Positions 44,929-57,717 are shown, counted from the first letter of the stretch. The stretch: 64,000 nucleotides of DNA from Omphiscola glabra (GCA_964017045.1 OZ024794.1:53598608-53662607), one strand, 5' to 3'. Translations and numbers: made by a program. Notes: generated by a model from the letters alone, not told the origin.

Positions 44929-46120
44929 ACGCTGTCTCGAAAATTAATGAAATACTCAACTGCTACGGTATGACTCTTCAAAAGTTTGATCTGATAGTCA
45001 CCGAATTCATCCCACTTCATTATCCAACCTGTGTTGACATTCTGCACGAACAAAAAGTAGCTGCACATTGCGTACAACAACTCAACGACGACAAGCGATC
45101 AGTACAGCAGGCGATACACCATCCACCTGTACAATCCAAGAAATGTTTCTTTCTCGATGGCTCAGCAGGAACAGGCAAGACCTTTGTATACAAATCCCTC
45201 ATTTATACCGTGAGGGGTGGAGGAGTTCCGTGGCTATTGCGTTTGCTCCAAATGTCCGCCAAATACTGCATGTTATCTTCCGCGGATCTTGAGTCCTCAC
45301 CGTTGCCTAGTGCATCATCAACAAACACAAATGATGGGCCTGAAATTCACAGAATATTTGAGAGTTCTCGAAAGTGAAACTCAATGTGTTCATTGCCATC
45401 TTCAATGTGGTGAAGGTAAAACTGGAGAGACACCACAGGACAACCTTGTCATTGTTTACCACAACCACAAGACGCGGTCGGTCAACTGTACGGGGGTATT
45501 AATTTCGCGACTGTGACTCCCCGAGGACTTGCAACAAGAGCAATACTGAGCTTCACAAGCAACGATTCTGTACATATTAACATTACAGTTCTTGATCTTT
45601 AGCAGGGTGAACAAGTTTCTTTTTCAAGAGTGTAGATACAGTGGTCAGTGGTGATCCTGGTGATAAACTCACGTACCAAAAGGAGTTTTTAAACATACTC
45701 ACACTAACCGGCATGCCTCCCTATATCCTATATCTGAAGGTGGGAGCCGTAAGCTATGCTCCTCCGAAATAGTATGCCATCAAAAGGTCTTTGTAGCGAA
45801 ACGAGACTCATGGCTACAAAAAAGACATACCAAAATGTATGTTGAATGTAAACGTATCTCTATCCAAAATTCTAAAACATTATTTATTCCCAGAACCTCT
45901 CTTCTCCCTTTTTAATTAAAACACACAATTCCCACTCAGACTCGCCTTCTCCCCGACTATCAACAAGTCCCAAGACACACGTTTGAAAAGATTCGCGCTC
46001 ATCTACAGCAACAAGTCTTCAACCACGCACATTTGTACGTGGCTTCTTCTAGAGTTAGATCTTTCGACTCATTACATGTCGTCTCCAGCAAAACACCTAT
46101 TCACAAATACGTCTTTCAGG
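44925..46120 (+). pseudogene. Helitron/PIF1-type helicase remnant
   Basis: Several frames together recover the helicase part of a Helitron Rep-helicase protein, which unwinds DNA in rolling-circle transposition. The first frame (44925-45220) has CFFLDGSAGTGKTFVYKSL, a Walker A motif GSAGTGKT encoded at about 45159-45182. In another frame SSVAIAFAPN follows. Further on come EFLNILTLTGMPPYILYLKV (about 45682-45745), MLLRNSMPSKGLCSETRL, NSKTLFIPR (about 45868-45896), and LYVASSRVRSFDSLHV near 46030-46080. This is the canonical order of the PIF1/Helitron C-terminal motifs. Frameshifts and stops break it. The Rep nuclease domain is absent upstream, so this is a truncated, dead copy. A host PIF1 pseudogene is less likely, given the wording of the motifs and the setting. 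Confidence 0.85.
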
Positions 46121-46355
46121 TAGTATTTCCTTCTTCTTGACTCATGAATTCTTTTCTAACCGTTTCCCGTTCCTATACTTACACCGAAGTATGCTACGGT
46201 TGGGCAGCAGAAATTATTTAATATATTGGTTTGGTATTACATTTAACACATTCTTTTTCGCGGAACGCTACAGTCAGAAATAAATTGTAATATATAAGGG
46301 ACTGCTATAAAGCCGTTTGTAAAAATTTGTTGAACCAGTTATGTCTAGGCTTGAA
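46121..46355. other. Non-coding DNA
   Basis: No feature is recognised. Helitron-derived sequence may extend into it, but no terminal hairpin or CTRR end could be fixed. Confidence 0.35.
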
Positions 46356-47998
46356 ATTGAAAGACACGATAATTACAAGGACGTTTAAGCTGCATGCCAT
46401 CTATTGAAAGACACGATAATTACAAGGACGTTTAAGTGCATGCCATCTATTGAAAGACACGATAATTACAAGGACGTTTAAGCTGCATGCCATCTATTGA
46501 AAGACACGATAATTACAAGGACGTGTAAGCTGTATGCCATCTATTGAAAGACACGATAATTACAAGGACGTTTAAGTGCATGCCATCTATTGAAAGACAC
46601 GATAATTACAAGGACGTGTAAGCTGCATGCCATCTATTGAAAGACACGATAATTACAAGGACGTGTAAGCTGCATGCCATCTATTGAAAGACACGATAAT
46701 TACAAGGACGTGTAAGCTGCATGCCATCTATTGTAAGACACGATAATTACAAGGACGTGTAAGCTGTATGCCATCTATTGAAAGACACGATAATTACAAG
46801 GACGTTTAAGCTGTATGCCATCTATTGAAAGACACGATAATTACAATGACGTGTAAGCTGTATGCCATCTATTGAAAGACACGATAATTACAAGGACGTT
46901 TAAGCTGTATGCCATCTATTGAAAGACACGATAATTACAAGGACGTGTAAGCTGTATGCCATCTATTGAAAGACACGATAATTACAAGGACGTGTAAGCT
47001 GCATGCCATCTATTGAAAGACACGATAATTACAAGGACGTGTAAGCTGCATGCCATCTATTGAAAGACACGATAATTACAAGGACGTGTAAGCTGCATGC
47101 CATCTATTGAAAGACACGATAATTACAAGGACGTGTAAGCTGCATGCCATCTATTGTAAGACACGATAATTACAAGGACGTGTAAGCTGTATGCCATCTA
47201 TTGAAAGACACGATAATTACAAGGACGTTTAAGCTGTATGCCATCTATTGAAAGACACGATAATTACAAGGACGTGTAAGCTGTATGCCATCTATTGAAA
47301 GACACGATAATTACAAGGACGTTTAAGCTGTATGCCATCTATTGAAAGACACGATAATTACAAGGACGTGTAAGCTGTATGCCATCTATTGAAAGACACG
47401 ATAATTACAAGGACGTGTAAGCTGCATGCCATCTATTGAAAGACACGATAATTACAAGGACGTGTAAGCTGCATGCCATCTATTGAAAGACACGATAATT
47501 ACAAGGACGTGTAAGCTGTATGCCATCTATTGAAAGACACGATAATTACAAGGACGTTTAAGCTGTATGCCATCTATTGAAAGACACGATAATTACAAGG
47601 ACGTGTAAGCTGTATACCATCTATTGAAAGACACGATAATTACAAGGACGTGTAAGCTGTATGCCATCTATTGAAAGACACGATAATTACAAGGACGTGT
47701 AAGCTGCATGTCATCTATTGAAAGACACGATAATTACAAGGACGTGTAAGCTGCATGTCATCTATTGAAAGACACGATAATTACAAGGACGTGTAAGCTG
47801 CATGCCATCCATTGAAAGACACGATAATTACAAGGACGTGTAAGCTGTATGCCATCTATTGAAAGACACGATAATTACAAGGACGTGTAAGCTGTATGCC
47901 ATCTATTGAAAGAAACGATAATTACAAGGACGTGTAAGCTGCATGCCATCTATTGAAAGACACGATAATTACAAGGACGTTTAAGCTGCATGCCATCC
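46356..47998. repeat. 47-bp satellite-like array with 423-bp higher-order periodicity
   Basis: About 35 near-identical units combining GAAAGACACGATAATTACAA, GGACGTGTAAGCTGCATGCC and ATCTATT. Three two-state positions (TGTAAG/TTTAAG, GCATG/GTATG, TTGAAAG/TTGTAAG) mark units. The rare TTGTAAG unit occurs at 46731 and 47154, 423 bp (nine units) apart, and the following six units repeat the same state order. A few units are 46 bp. Confidence 0.97.
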
Positions 47999-48439
47999 AT
48001 ATCAGACAAGACAAAATACATCTAGTCAAAAAATCCTTTTAATTGTCCTGTATTTTCATTTCAAGCATAAACTATCATCTTCCGCTATTTCATTAGCTCA
48101 GTCTCAAGTAATCCTTTAATATTTCATCTTTTTTTTTGGGTTGATATCTGATTTAAAACATTGGTAAAAATCCGCTTTGTTAATGGGAAACTCGAAACAA
48201 GATGTTGGTTTAAACAGAATCCGTTCAACAACAGAAGGGCTTTGGGCTGTAAATAGTAGCACATTTTTTATATTATACAGAAACGTGGTGATAAAAACCT
48301 TTGTTTCTTTTTAAAAAAACATTTTCTTATCTTATTTATATTTAACTTACGATTTGTTCTACTCTAGATTGGTGCCATATATGAAAGATGCTGCTTTAAG
48401 AAACACTAACTAACAAATATATTCTAGTGAAGGTCTGAG
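47999..48439. other. Non-coding DNA
   Basis: Nothing recognised. Confidence 0.4.
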
Positions 48440-49081
48440 ATTACTCTCTTATGGCCTCGGCTAGTACATTGGCTACCAATTTCATCTGCTGAGTTGAGCC
48501 ATCCATCATTTTCCTCACGTAGGGCTCTCCTACCCCCTGGCTTCCCCCCGGACATCTAGTGAGGGACATTCGGTCAGCAGGTGCGCTAGTGTCTCCGGGA
48601 ACAGGCTGCAATGCAAGCAGGTAGGGTCCCTATAGTTGTCTACCCGCCTGAAGTGTGTGCGCATGGGGCAATGCTTGGTGCGTAATCGCGTAACTAAGCT
48701 GTGCTGTCTGCGACCTAACCCCATGGGCCCTGTTTGCTAGGAGTGGGAAGATTTGAAAAGACGCCTCTGGCTGTCGTGTTGTCTGCCCATTGCCTGTACC
48801 ACTTCGTCCTGAAATGTTCTGCCAGCCAGTTCTTTATTCCCAAATAAGTTATTGGTACTTCTGCCTGAGGCTGGGCAGCCCCAGTTTTCGTCAGAGTCCG
48901 CTTTCTCATTGCCACTAACGTTGACGTGACCAGGGATCCATTGCTCTGTTACCTTGTCTCCTGGTTCACCGATCTGACACATGTCCTCAACGATGACGTC
49001 AACTAGGTGAATGGTACCTGATCTTTTCCCCAAGATCTCTAGAGCAGATCTTGAGTCCGAGTTCACGATCACATTGGTTGT
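48440..49081 (-). pseudogene. Non-LTR retrotransposon fragment: RNase H and C-terminal zinc knuckle
   Basis: The minus strand begins within an RNase H domain. NSDSRSALEIL carries the second catalytic aspartate (about 49040-49070), and WIPGHVNVSGNEKAD carries the late His and Asp (about 48905-48950). The tail follows in a shifted frame: TYLGIKNWLAEHFRTKWYRQ, then LGRRQHSLVTRLRTKHCPM and CLHCSLFPETLAHLLTECPS, a CxxC...H...C knuckle as in I-clade and related elements with a C-terminal RNase H. The 3' UTR (TAGCCAATGTACTAGCC and following) is shared with the copy at 54.3 kb. The copy is 5'-truncated near 49081 and frameshifted. Confidence 0.82.
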
Positions 49082-49153
49082 GTCTTAGGAAGCCGCCATT
49101 CAGAATCGTTTACGTTTCATCAGTTTATTTGTTATATCTAGCAATGGGTCAAA

Positions 49154-49395
49154 TTGTTGACTGATTTCAGGGCTTCCAAGAACCATAATCCAACCTTAGT
49201 CCAACCTTATTGCAACCCCGGTTGTGTCAAATGGATTTAAACTCATTGACTGCTCATGGGGCTTCCAAGAACGTTTGTCCAACCCTGGTTGTGTTTAATG
49301 GATTTAAACTCATTGACTGTTCCCAGGGCTTCAAAGAACCGTAGTCAAAACTTAGTCCAGCCCTGGCTGTGTCAAAGGGATTTAACCTGATTTGT
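49154..49395. repeat. Tandem triplication, about 70-90-bp unit
   Basis: Three diverged units share CATTGACTG, GGGCTTCCAAGAAC, GTCCAACC.TGGTTGTGT and ATGGATTTAAACT. Confidence 0.85.
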
Positions 49396-51854
49396 GTTTG
49401 CGTGCCACGTATACGTGCATAATACGAAAAGATTAAGAAAACTAAATAAAACCAAAACCAAAACGAATTATTTACATACTAATAAACAAGGCTACGTTTC
49501 GCTATGTTTATTTTAAATAGGTCATCTATATTTGGCGCACCCGGATGCTATTCTTGAAATCGTCTCCATCTTTCTTTTCTCTGACCTCATGTTCGTTTCA
49601 AACAAAATGATGCCACACATTTATGTCTAAAACATGCCTCGCCCTGCTAACAACGACTTCTGCTGGCGTTCCAGTTCTTTCTAACCGGCCAAGTTTTAAA
49701 AAAAGCTTGAGTATAAGGCAAGATTCCTATCAACAATTTACGAGATTGTGAGGTAAAAAATGCAAGGCTGCCCCATTAGATATTCGCAGATACGCCCCAC
49801 GGTTTTAAATGTGTGGTAACGTAAGGACAAATCGGGATGTGCTTGGTCATCCATTGATATGCAAATCGAGAGGTGATACAAATGCAAGGAAATCCAATAT
49901 TGGAAGATATCAAGAAAGACTTATCTTTGAATGTAAAACACGTGGAAACTTGGGCGTGGTGTACTCTGACTAAAGTGTTCATTGTAAACCTGGATATTAA
50001 AACAGTGGAAAAAGTGGATACCTGTAACGATGTGTAGTACTGTCTGATGTTTGGGATTGTAAATACTTTGCAACTTGTATGTTCCTTAATTAATACTAAC
50101 AGTCTTCTGTCACGCGGGTATTCTGATACGTCGAATCTTAATGTCGGATTTGTAGGTAGATGGGAAGAAATGATTGATGAGGGGGGAAAATAATGACGAA
50201 TGAAAATGAGAGGAGGGGGGGTTCAGGGGTGGAGTATCGATAGGAGAAATGTGAGTCAGGAGTTGTCGAGGTATTGGGATCAGGGGTTGTCTAGACATTC
50301 TGTAGTGGGGCAATGGTTTTCGGGGTAGGGTCGCAAGCCAGGCAAGGACGGCGGGGTCTGTAACGTCCAGATGGGGGCATTAAATAGAAGTGTTTCGAAA
50401 AGTGAGTTTATCTCTTAGCAGTTCCAAGAAAACAACTCACGAGAGAATTTTCTGGTTGTAGATGTTACATACCTGGGGGCTAGGTAACTGGATTAGAGGT
50501 GCAGATTGAACATTTAACCCAGCCTTTTGTCATTGAGACAAGAATCAGCGTGAAGATATTTGGGCCCTACAATGGTTTTGAGGGTGGTGTAGAGATAAAA
50601 TGAACATTATTATAGTAGCACAGGTTCATGCGACCACTTGCATTGTATGGTGAGGCAAAACTTCAACGTAACGTTCAAATCATGGACACATTATTAATAA
50701 TAAAGTGATTTCAACTGTGTAACAAAAACACGGGACTGTCAATGGGTATTGCGAGAACTAAACCTTGTATAAAGATAATGTGTTCTTTTTTTTTAAAAAA
50801 ATAAAATATTTTAGGATTGAAATGCGTAACTTGTGTTTTCTGAGATAACGCATTTTAAATGAATGCACAGAAGCATCTGATGAATGGCGTTAAAATATTC
50901 AACATCATCTGTCAATACACATCGGGTACGACTAATACACACACACAAAAGAAAACATTTCATTCTAGACTGAATATGGCGTGTGCAAGATAACGCGGGT
51001 TAAAAGTTGCAAGCGAGAAGATGTGCTTGCGTGTGGGACTACTGTTGTTGCAGTGAGACAATTACAGTGACAGAGTAAGATTGAGATAAAATGTGTGAGA
51101 GATTAAACTGTCAGAATTATAGTGACCCAGGAGAGGAAATAGTGCGGGGAAGTTTGGGGTGGGGGTAGGGACACCGCTACAAGCTTAGGAAATGAAAGGA
51201 TGTCAGGCCGAGAAATTGATTGAGACGCATAAGCCAGATTCAATGGCGGCATAGTCGTCTGGATGGCAAAGTGAGCTTCCACACCTCTGAAGCTGATACA
51301 GTGGGAATTTAGAGGATATATATCTCACTTGTAAATATGTACTCCCTACACAACAACACCTCACGTAAATGATTCCAAAAAATATATATTTTACCTTTTA
51401 TTAAAAAAAAAATTAGTAGTTTGATTTAACTTTAATATTTTGAGACACTTTCAAGAAAAAACTAGTTTGCAAGGTAAATTGTCACAGGCAGCCACAGAGA
51501 TTTGTATCAACAATATGAGGACATCTATACTTAAATCTTAAACAAACAATCATATTCTATCGTCTAAACATTTGTGAATAATAACAACAATGCAGTTCAA
51601 TCGATATTTAAATATAGCGCATTTGATTTTAACAGGTTCGTACAATTTTTTTTCGCACTTTAAGGTCGTGTGGAAGTTTTAAAAAATTCCTTTAGCAAGA
51701 GCCTCTATTGAGCACTGGAAGCCATCTCATATGACGCAAAGTGAAGTGGACATTTGTCTAACTTAGTTTAAAGTGTGCCTTTCTCCTTCCATTGAACAGT
51801 GAAGTTATTTTAGATGCTACAATGTCTTCTTTTTTATTCTCTTCATCCTGGGTT
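49396..51854. other. Non-coding DNA
   Basis: No gene or repeat family is recognised in this long stretch. Minus-strand frames at 49776-49982 and 50110-50313 have no domain, and the second reflects a G-rich segment. Confidence 0.4.
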
Positions 51855-52051
51855 TATTTCCGGTCATTCATGTTGGCCTCAAAGTAAATTATTTATTTCC
51901 AGTAATTTATGTTGGACCCAAAGTAAATTTTTATTTCAAGTCATTCATGTTGGTCTCAAAAATGTATTTATTTCCATTCGTTCATGTTGGTCTCAAAAAT
52001 TTATTCATTTCCATTCGTTCATGTTGGTGCCAAAGTAAATTATTTATTTCT
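51855..52051. repeat. Minisatellite, about 37-39-bp unit
   Basis: Five units built on TTCATGTTGG.CTCAAAGTAA and ATTATTTATTTCCAGT. The plus-strand 74-codon frame over it is a repeat by-product. Confidence 0.88.
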
Positions 52052-53120
52052 AGAGACTGGAACTTATAACGAAATATTTAAAAGACTGGTCCCTAATCCG
52101 CAGCCAAACCTTCTAAGTCATTGCTATTTATAGCGTCAAATTTGCTGGTCATTTGTGCGATACAAAAAAAACAACAAAAAATTGATAAAATATGATAGTT
52201 TTATTTAAAAATTTATAGAAACTATCATAGCAACAAACAAGAAAAGTATCCAAATTATTATTTTTTTAGTATAGCGCAAATAAACTCTCGGTCTACATTC
52301 ACTAATGATATCTTTCAAAAGTCACGTAAGAAATTTTTAACGATATCTTTTAACTAAGGTATTCAGTCTTAGCTTCACTTCAATAATATCAATTGGTTTT
52401 TTGTGGAACTTTTCAAAGAACTAAAATGCACTCAAATATTCCTCTATTCTCTAATGTACTTATTAGTACATCACTCGCCCGCACTGTATCCTTTTAACGA
52501 AATCCATGACCTCCTCTAATATTTTCATTTCCATCTATGGGCCGCTAGGCGGATTTTGCAATCCGGAAATCAAAATGAAATAGGGATATTGGGCGAAATA
52601 TTGGGCGAAATACTGGACGAAATATCTAAGCTCTGTGTTGCTTTCATTTTCCTTTTTTCTTTCATTTTGGTGGCATAAAAAATATGTAATATTGTAAAAT
52701 ACTTGGCCTGTCACTTAAAAAACAAAAGGATAAAAAACTGTCCTGTTGTAAATTATAACTTTCAAAAACATATTTCTTCTATCTCTAAACAGTAAATAAA
52801 TATTTTCAAATCACGCCAATAAAATTGTGAGAAAATTTAATTCAACATTTTATAAATAACTTAATAAGGCATTTAATTCTACGCGACCCCTCGGGATGTG
52901 CACATATGACATGTAGTCCAAGTCTCATCGTCTCAGAGATATGAGCAACGGGCTGAAATGTGGACACATCAGTTCAGACATCATTGACAGAAGACTACGT
53001 CAACAAACAAAGTATATCAAATAGCTGGCATATGCCAAGGTCACAGTAGGCATAATGCCCGTCATTAAAGACAATGCTAAGAAGATGCTGTCTGCTTTTC
53101 AGCGACAGGCGGCCATGCCC
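52052..53120. other. AT-rich non-coding DNA
   Basis: A short triple repeat of ATATTGGGCGAA lies at about 52585-52625. Nothing else is recognised. Confidence 0.45.
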
Positions 53121-53820
53121 CTAACAATATACCTGAAACCAGTGACAGCATACAATGCCACCAATCTTCTGTCTGATACCAATGACAGAATACAAAGCCA
53201 CTAATAGTATGTCTGATATCAATGACAGAATACAAAGCCACTAATATAATGTCTGATACCAATAACAGAATACAAAGCCACTAATATTATGTCTGATACC
53301 AATAACAGAATACAAAGCCACTAATATTATGTTTGATACCAATAACAGAATACAAAGCCACTTATATTATGTCTGATACCAATAACAGAATACAAAGCCA
53401 CTAATATTATGTCTGATACCAATAACAGAATACAAAGCCACTAATATTATGTCTGATACCAATAACAGAATACAAAGCCACTAATATTATGTCTGATACC
53501 AATAACAGAATACAAAGCCACTAATATTATGTCTGATACCAATAACAGAATACAAAGCCACTAATATTATGTTTGATACCATTGACAAAGACAAAGCCCG
53601 CAATCTTCTGTCTGATACCATTGACAGAAGACATAGCCACCAAAATTCTGTTTAATACCATTGAAACAATGTTATGTCTGATACCACTGACAAAAGACAA
53701 AGCCCTCAAGATTCTGTCTGATATTAATGACAGAAGAAAAAGCCACTAATATTCTGTCTGATACCACTGACAGAAAATAAACCCACCAATATTCTGTCTT
53801 ATATCGGTTACAAAAGATAT
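53121..53820. repeat. 40-bp minisatellite
   Basis: About 17 units of CTAATATTATGTCTGATACC and AATAACAGAATACAAAGCCA. The central nine are almost identical and the outer ones diverged. This gradient fits homogenisation from the middle. Confidence 0.96.
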
Positions 53821-54320
53821 TTCCATTAAATAATTGGAGAAGCAGATGTCTAATCAATAAAAAGGGTATTTCTTAAAGTTTTGTAAAGCTTTGATTTTAC
53901 ATCAGGGTATGAAATCCTTCCTGTTCTCAGAACACTGCTGTTACCCGTCAACTTTATTTTTCATAAAATTAATATTATATCCATATGAACCTTTAATTCT
54001 TGTTATCCATATGTATTACAAACTCTAGTTATCCATATGGACTATAAACTCTAGTTATCAGTATGTAGTATAAACGCGAATCATCCATATGAAATATAAA
54101 CTCTTCTTATCTATATGGGTATAAACTCTAGCTTCTAGTGGCATTTGGAAGCATCTTAAAGTAAAAAATATTTGTAAACGGGAATCTTTTCTTTCCATTA
54201 TTCTGAAACTCCGACCACGGAGATTTAATTTGGTCGTCTATCAGTTCTCTTTGACTAGTTAAAGACGCCATAATGTCAATGGTCAGATTTATCAGGATTG
54301 TGCTCTAAATACGACGAACA
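53821..54320. other. Non-coding DNA with a degenerate 30-bp tandem repeat
   Basis: From about 53985 to 54135, five diverged units share TTATCCATATG and TATAAACTCTAG. No gene is seen. Confidence 0.6.
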
Positions 54321-55072
54321 ATGTCAGCACAGGAGGGAAAAAAGGAATCCACTGGTTTAGTGTTTGTTAGACTCTGCCAATCTGAGAGAAGGTACTGCAG
54401 GGGGGGGGGGGCGCAAAATCAGGAACTCTTGGGGCCCTGTGGGACTGCAGCATCAAACTTTAATGCGGAGCTTGAAGCTATACACAGGGCCCTGAAGAGC
54501 GTGTATCACACACTGATGGAAAACGAACTTGCGGGGCTCGACGTGATGGTGTACTCGGACTCAAGATCTGCTCTAGAGATCTTGGTGAAGAGATCAGGTA
54601 CCATTCACCTAGTTGACGTCATCATTGATGGCATGTGCCAGATCGGTGAACCAGGAGGCAAGGTAACAGAGCAATGGATCCCTGGTCACGTCAACGTTAG
54701 TGGCAATGAGAACGCGGACACTCAGACGAAATCCGGGGCTGCCCAAACTCAGACATAAGTTCCAATAACTTATTTGGGAATAAAGAACTGGCTGCTACAG
54801 GCAATGGGCAGAAAACACGACCGCCAGAGGCGTCTTTTCAAATCTGCCCACTCCTAGCAAGAGGGGCCCATGGTGGGGTTAGGCCGCAGACAGCAGAGCT
54901 TAGTGACGCAGATGCGCACAGAAAAATGCCCCATTGGCACACACTTCTGGCGGCTAGACAACAATAGGGACCCTACCTGCCGGCAATGCAGCCTGGTCCC
55001 GGAGCTGGTAGCCAATGTACTAGCCGGGGTCATTAAGAGATTAATCTCAGACCTTCATCAGAATATGTGTGT
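54321..55072 (+). pseudogene. Non-LTR retrotransposon fragment: RNase H domain
   Basis: This is the same family as the minus-strand copy at 48.4-49.1 kb but reaches further upstream. It shows ASNFNAELEAIHRAL (catalytic Glu, about 54450-54485), MVYSDSRSALEILVKR (second Asp) and WIPGHVNVSGNENAD (late His/Asp). The frame then shifts. ATGGGCAGAAAACACGACCG (about 54803) matches the QWADNTT region of the other copy, and CRQCSLVPE is followed by a deletion into the 3' UTR. The N-terminal first Asp strand is lost, and a 12-base G-run at 54400-54411 lies near the break. RNase H degrades the RNA strand during element reverse transcription. This copy is dead. Confidence 0.83.
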
Positions 55073-55275
55073 TAGTATCTTGGTCCTGAAATGGTTTTAG
55101 AATAAATTTTCACCAAATATGCGTTGTGAGCTTTTCCATTATTTCCTAGTCATGCGGCTGTTAGGAGGATTAAATATCTCTTATATATCTTACGTTTCTG
55201 GTATGACTCGTGGACTGCTACCAAATTGACTGCTTCCTAATCAGTGAATTTGTTATTGAGTGTATAATAATATTA
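55073..55275. other. Non-coding DNA
   Basis: Nothing recognised. Confidence 0.4.
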
Positions 55276-56720
55276 CACATTAATTAATTGTAAATGCTTG
55301 AAAGAAAGTATGGTTAATAATGAGTTAAATAGCGCGCAAAATGTAATTCCCGATAATGACGCTTAATGTTTTTTTTTTATATAACGAAACTGCGTTTGGC
55401 GCATAATATTTTCTTTTCTGAAAATGAAATCGTCTCAATTTAAGTATGGTGTAAAAACAAAATCGGTTCAAACGTGGTTGACCTATCAGAATATGTAATA
55501 TAGTTCATTGACGTAAAATAAAAAAAGTGTGCAGTGACGTATCATGGGAGAAGGGGTGTAGCGAAAATTGGGATTCTTAAATGTGCGTTACTTGAGTTCA
55601 TGTTTTGTCAAGTAACTTTAGTCGATGGGAAGTTCACGCATTGCTGCCCGCTATTTGCTGGCTATGTCTAGTAGAAAATATTTGAGTAACAATCAATACA
55701 ATTCTCTAGATATGAAAGAAAGCACGCTGTAGTGGTGAGTTCAACAGCGCGCAAAAGAAAATACCCCGATAACTCAGCTAATGGGATTCTTAATAAATAA
55801 AATATTTTTACAACTTTAAACAAAAATATTTTCTGTCAAAGATTGAGTTTTAACGCACTAAAAAGTAGAAAACGATCAAAAATTTTCTTTAAGTGCATTA
55901 CGCAATTATTTTTACTTTCTAGTGCGTTTTAAATTCTTTAGTATTTGAATTGTAATCTTTCATTTACTGACAAAATGTAGCATTATTTACCTTTTTCTTT
56001 TTTACAACGAATGCTTGCAAAATCCCAGTTAAAGAGAGTTAACACTTACTTAGGCATAAAAACTAAAAAAGTAGATTTCAATGTCTTCTTCTGCCCCAAC
56101 ACCATTCGGACTGTCCCTCCCCAAAATCCTCTAGTTCTCATCTATGCTACCTTACACGCTCTTCTCCCGCCTTTCACTGAACGAAGCAGCTATCAAACGC
56201 GATCAACAATCGAGCGAAGTTGTGAACCCGCCTCACTCGACCCCAGCACACCGGAGCTGCCACTCTGTTGCAAACAACTCGCGCGACCTTCCAGGTCAGC
56301 ACCAGACAGACGATGGACCGAGCGACAGAATCACGTGTGCCAACAAATAAATTATGCTACAAACTTAAGGTCACCCCCCTTGGATTTCCGAGTATAAAAG
56401 AAAATCTTTAAAAATACCGCAAGTGCGATTGGTACATATTGTTTTCTTTTGTGCCACGGAAATGGTCTGAATTTAAACGTGTAAAAATGTGCGGTGTAAA
56501 AAAAAAAGGGGGGGGGGGATGTGACATTGGAGCACTACGTCGGTTCAGGTGCATGAAATAGGTAAAATACCTGGTTTGAAAAAAAAGGTTGGGGGGGGGG
56601 GGGGTGTAAAATAGAACTAACTGGGATTATTATAAAATGCGTAACTTAAATTCATGTTTAGTCAAGTAACAATAGTCGATGTGAAGTTCCCGCATATTAA
56701 TATATATAGTTAAATTAATA
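55276..56720. repeat. Region of internally duplicated blocks, unclassified
   Basis: Block 1 (GAAAGAAAG..., AGCGCGCAAAA, CCCGATAA) occurs at about 55300-55365 and 55713-55785. Block 2 (ACTTGAGTTCATGTTTTGTCAAGTAAC or close, TAGTCGATG, GAAGTTC.CGCAT) occurs at about 55590-55650 and 56645-56705. G-runs follow at 56504-56518 and 56591-56604. An unrecognised 128-codon open frame (56011-56397) lies between, richer in G+C than its surroundings. It could be a diverged transposon or an exon, and I cannot tell which. Confidence 0.5.
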
Positions 56721-57460
56721 TTTATCATCATTCATTTACGTAGCACTACAGATGGGCCTTAATTGAAACCATTACTATTTCTCCTGGCATGTTGGTATTG
56801 AAGAGAAATTATTCTTACCTTCCAGTGCGTAGGTTTTTTGCCTTCCGAATTCCACTTAGCATTCTTTAGTTTATCATTTTCTGATCTTTATCGCCCAAAT
56901 GTGTCTCTCAATACAACATTAATACTCTTACATTGAGTACTGTATTGCATTTAATATCTCACCCATTCAACCATTCACCCTCCTCATTATATTTTAGTGC
57001 TGGTCACAACCTTGACCAGGTTTGAAGTCATCTTATTCAGATAGAAATGAAAAAAAGACGTTGGTATTGTTGTGCCGCTGTTAGCGTTTACGCGGATAAC
57101 CGATATGTCAGATGAAGACTAATCATGTAGCCTCCTTGTCTCACTTATTACAGCTACAAGCTACCCATGACGGAACCACTTTTCTGATCTAAGCCAATCA
57201 TTTGACGGGGTCGTAATCAGGTGTTTTTCTTACCATCTCTACAAATTGACAGACTACAATGTACTTTTCCACTTGCGATTCTTGGGAGCTTCTCCCTCTT
57301 ATCATGTGTCCGTTGAACAGTAATTTTTATAAAAGACTTCTCTCGACTCTACTGCTCTCTCTCTCTCTCTCTTTCTCTTCTCCTCTATTTTTTTTTCTCT
57401 TTCCAACTATCTTTCTTTCTGTCGCATTCCTCTATCATTATTTCCAACTGCGTTTAGGAC
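56721..57460. other. Non-coding DNA
   Basis: A pyrimidine-rich tract (CT and T runs) lies at about 57340-57425. No gene is seen. Confidence 0.45.
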
Positions 57461-57611
57461 GCCCCCTAGTTCTTATGTGCCCCCTAGTTCTTATGTGCCC
57501 CCTAGTTCTTATGTGCCCCCTAGTTCTTATGTGCCCCCTAGTTCTTATGTGCCCCTTAGTTCTTATGTGCCCCCTAGTTCTTATGTGCCCCCTAGTTCTT
57601 ATGTGCCCCCC
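57461..57611. repeat. 18-bp minisatellite
   Basis: Eight units of CCCCCTAGTTCTTATGTG, nearly identical. It is in frame with a 141-codon frame (LVLMCP repeats) that I do not regard as a gene. Confidence 0.95.
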
Positions 57612-57717
57612 TCACCAAGCTCGTATTTCAAGGAAAGTATCGTTTAAATTGCGCTTAACAATGCTGAGTAAAGCTTTCAAATGATTGATAAAATTGTCAA
57701 AGATAAATTCAGATGGT

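Noticed and set aside
46356..47998. CRISPR-like array
   Set aside because: The units are contiguous 47-bp repeats without unique spacers, in eukaryotic DNA with no associated cas genes.
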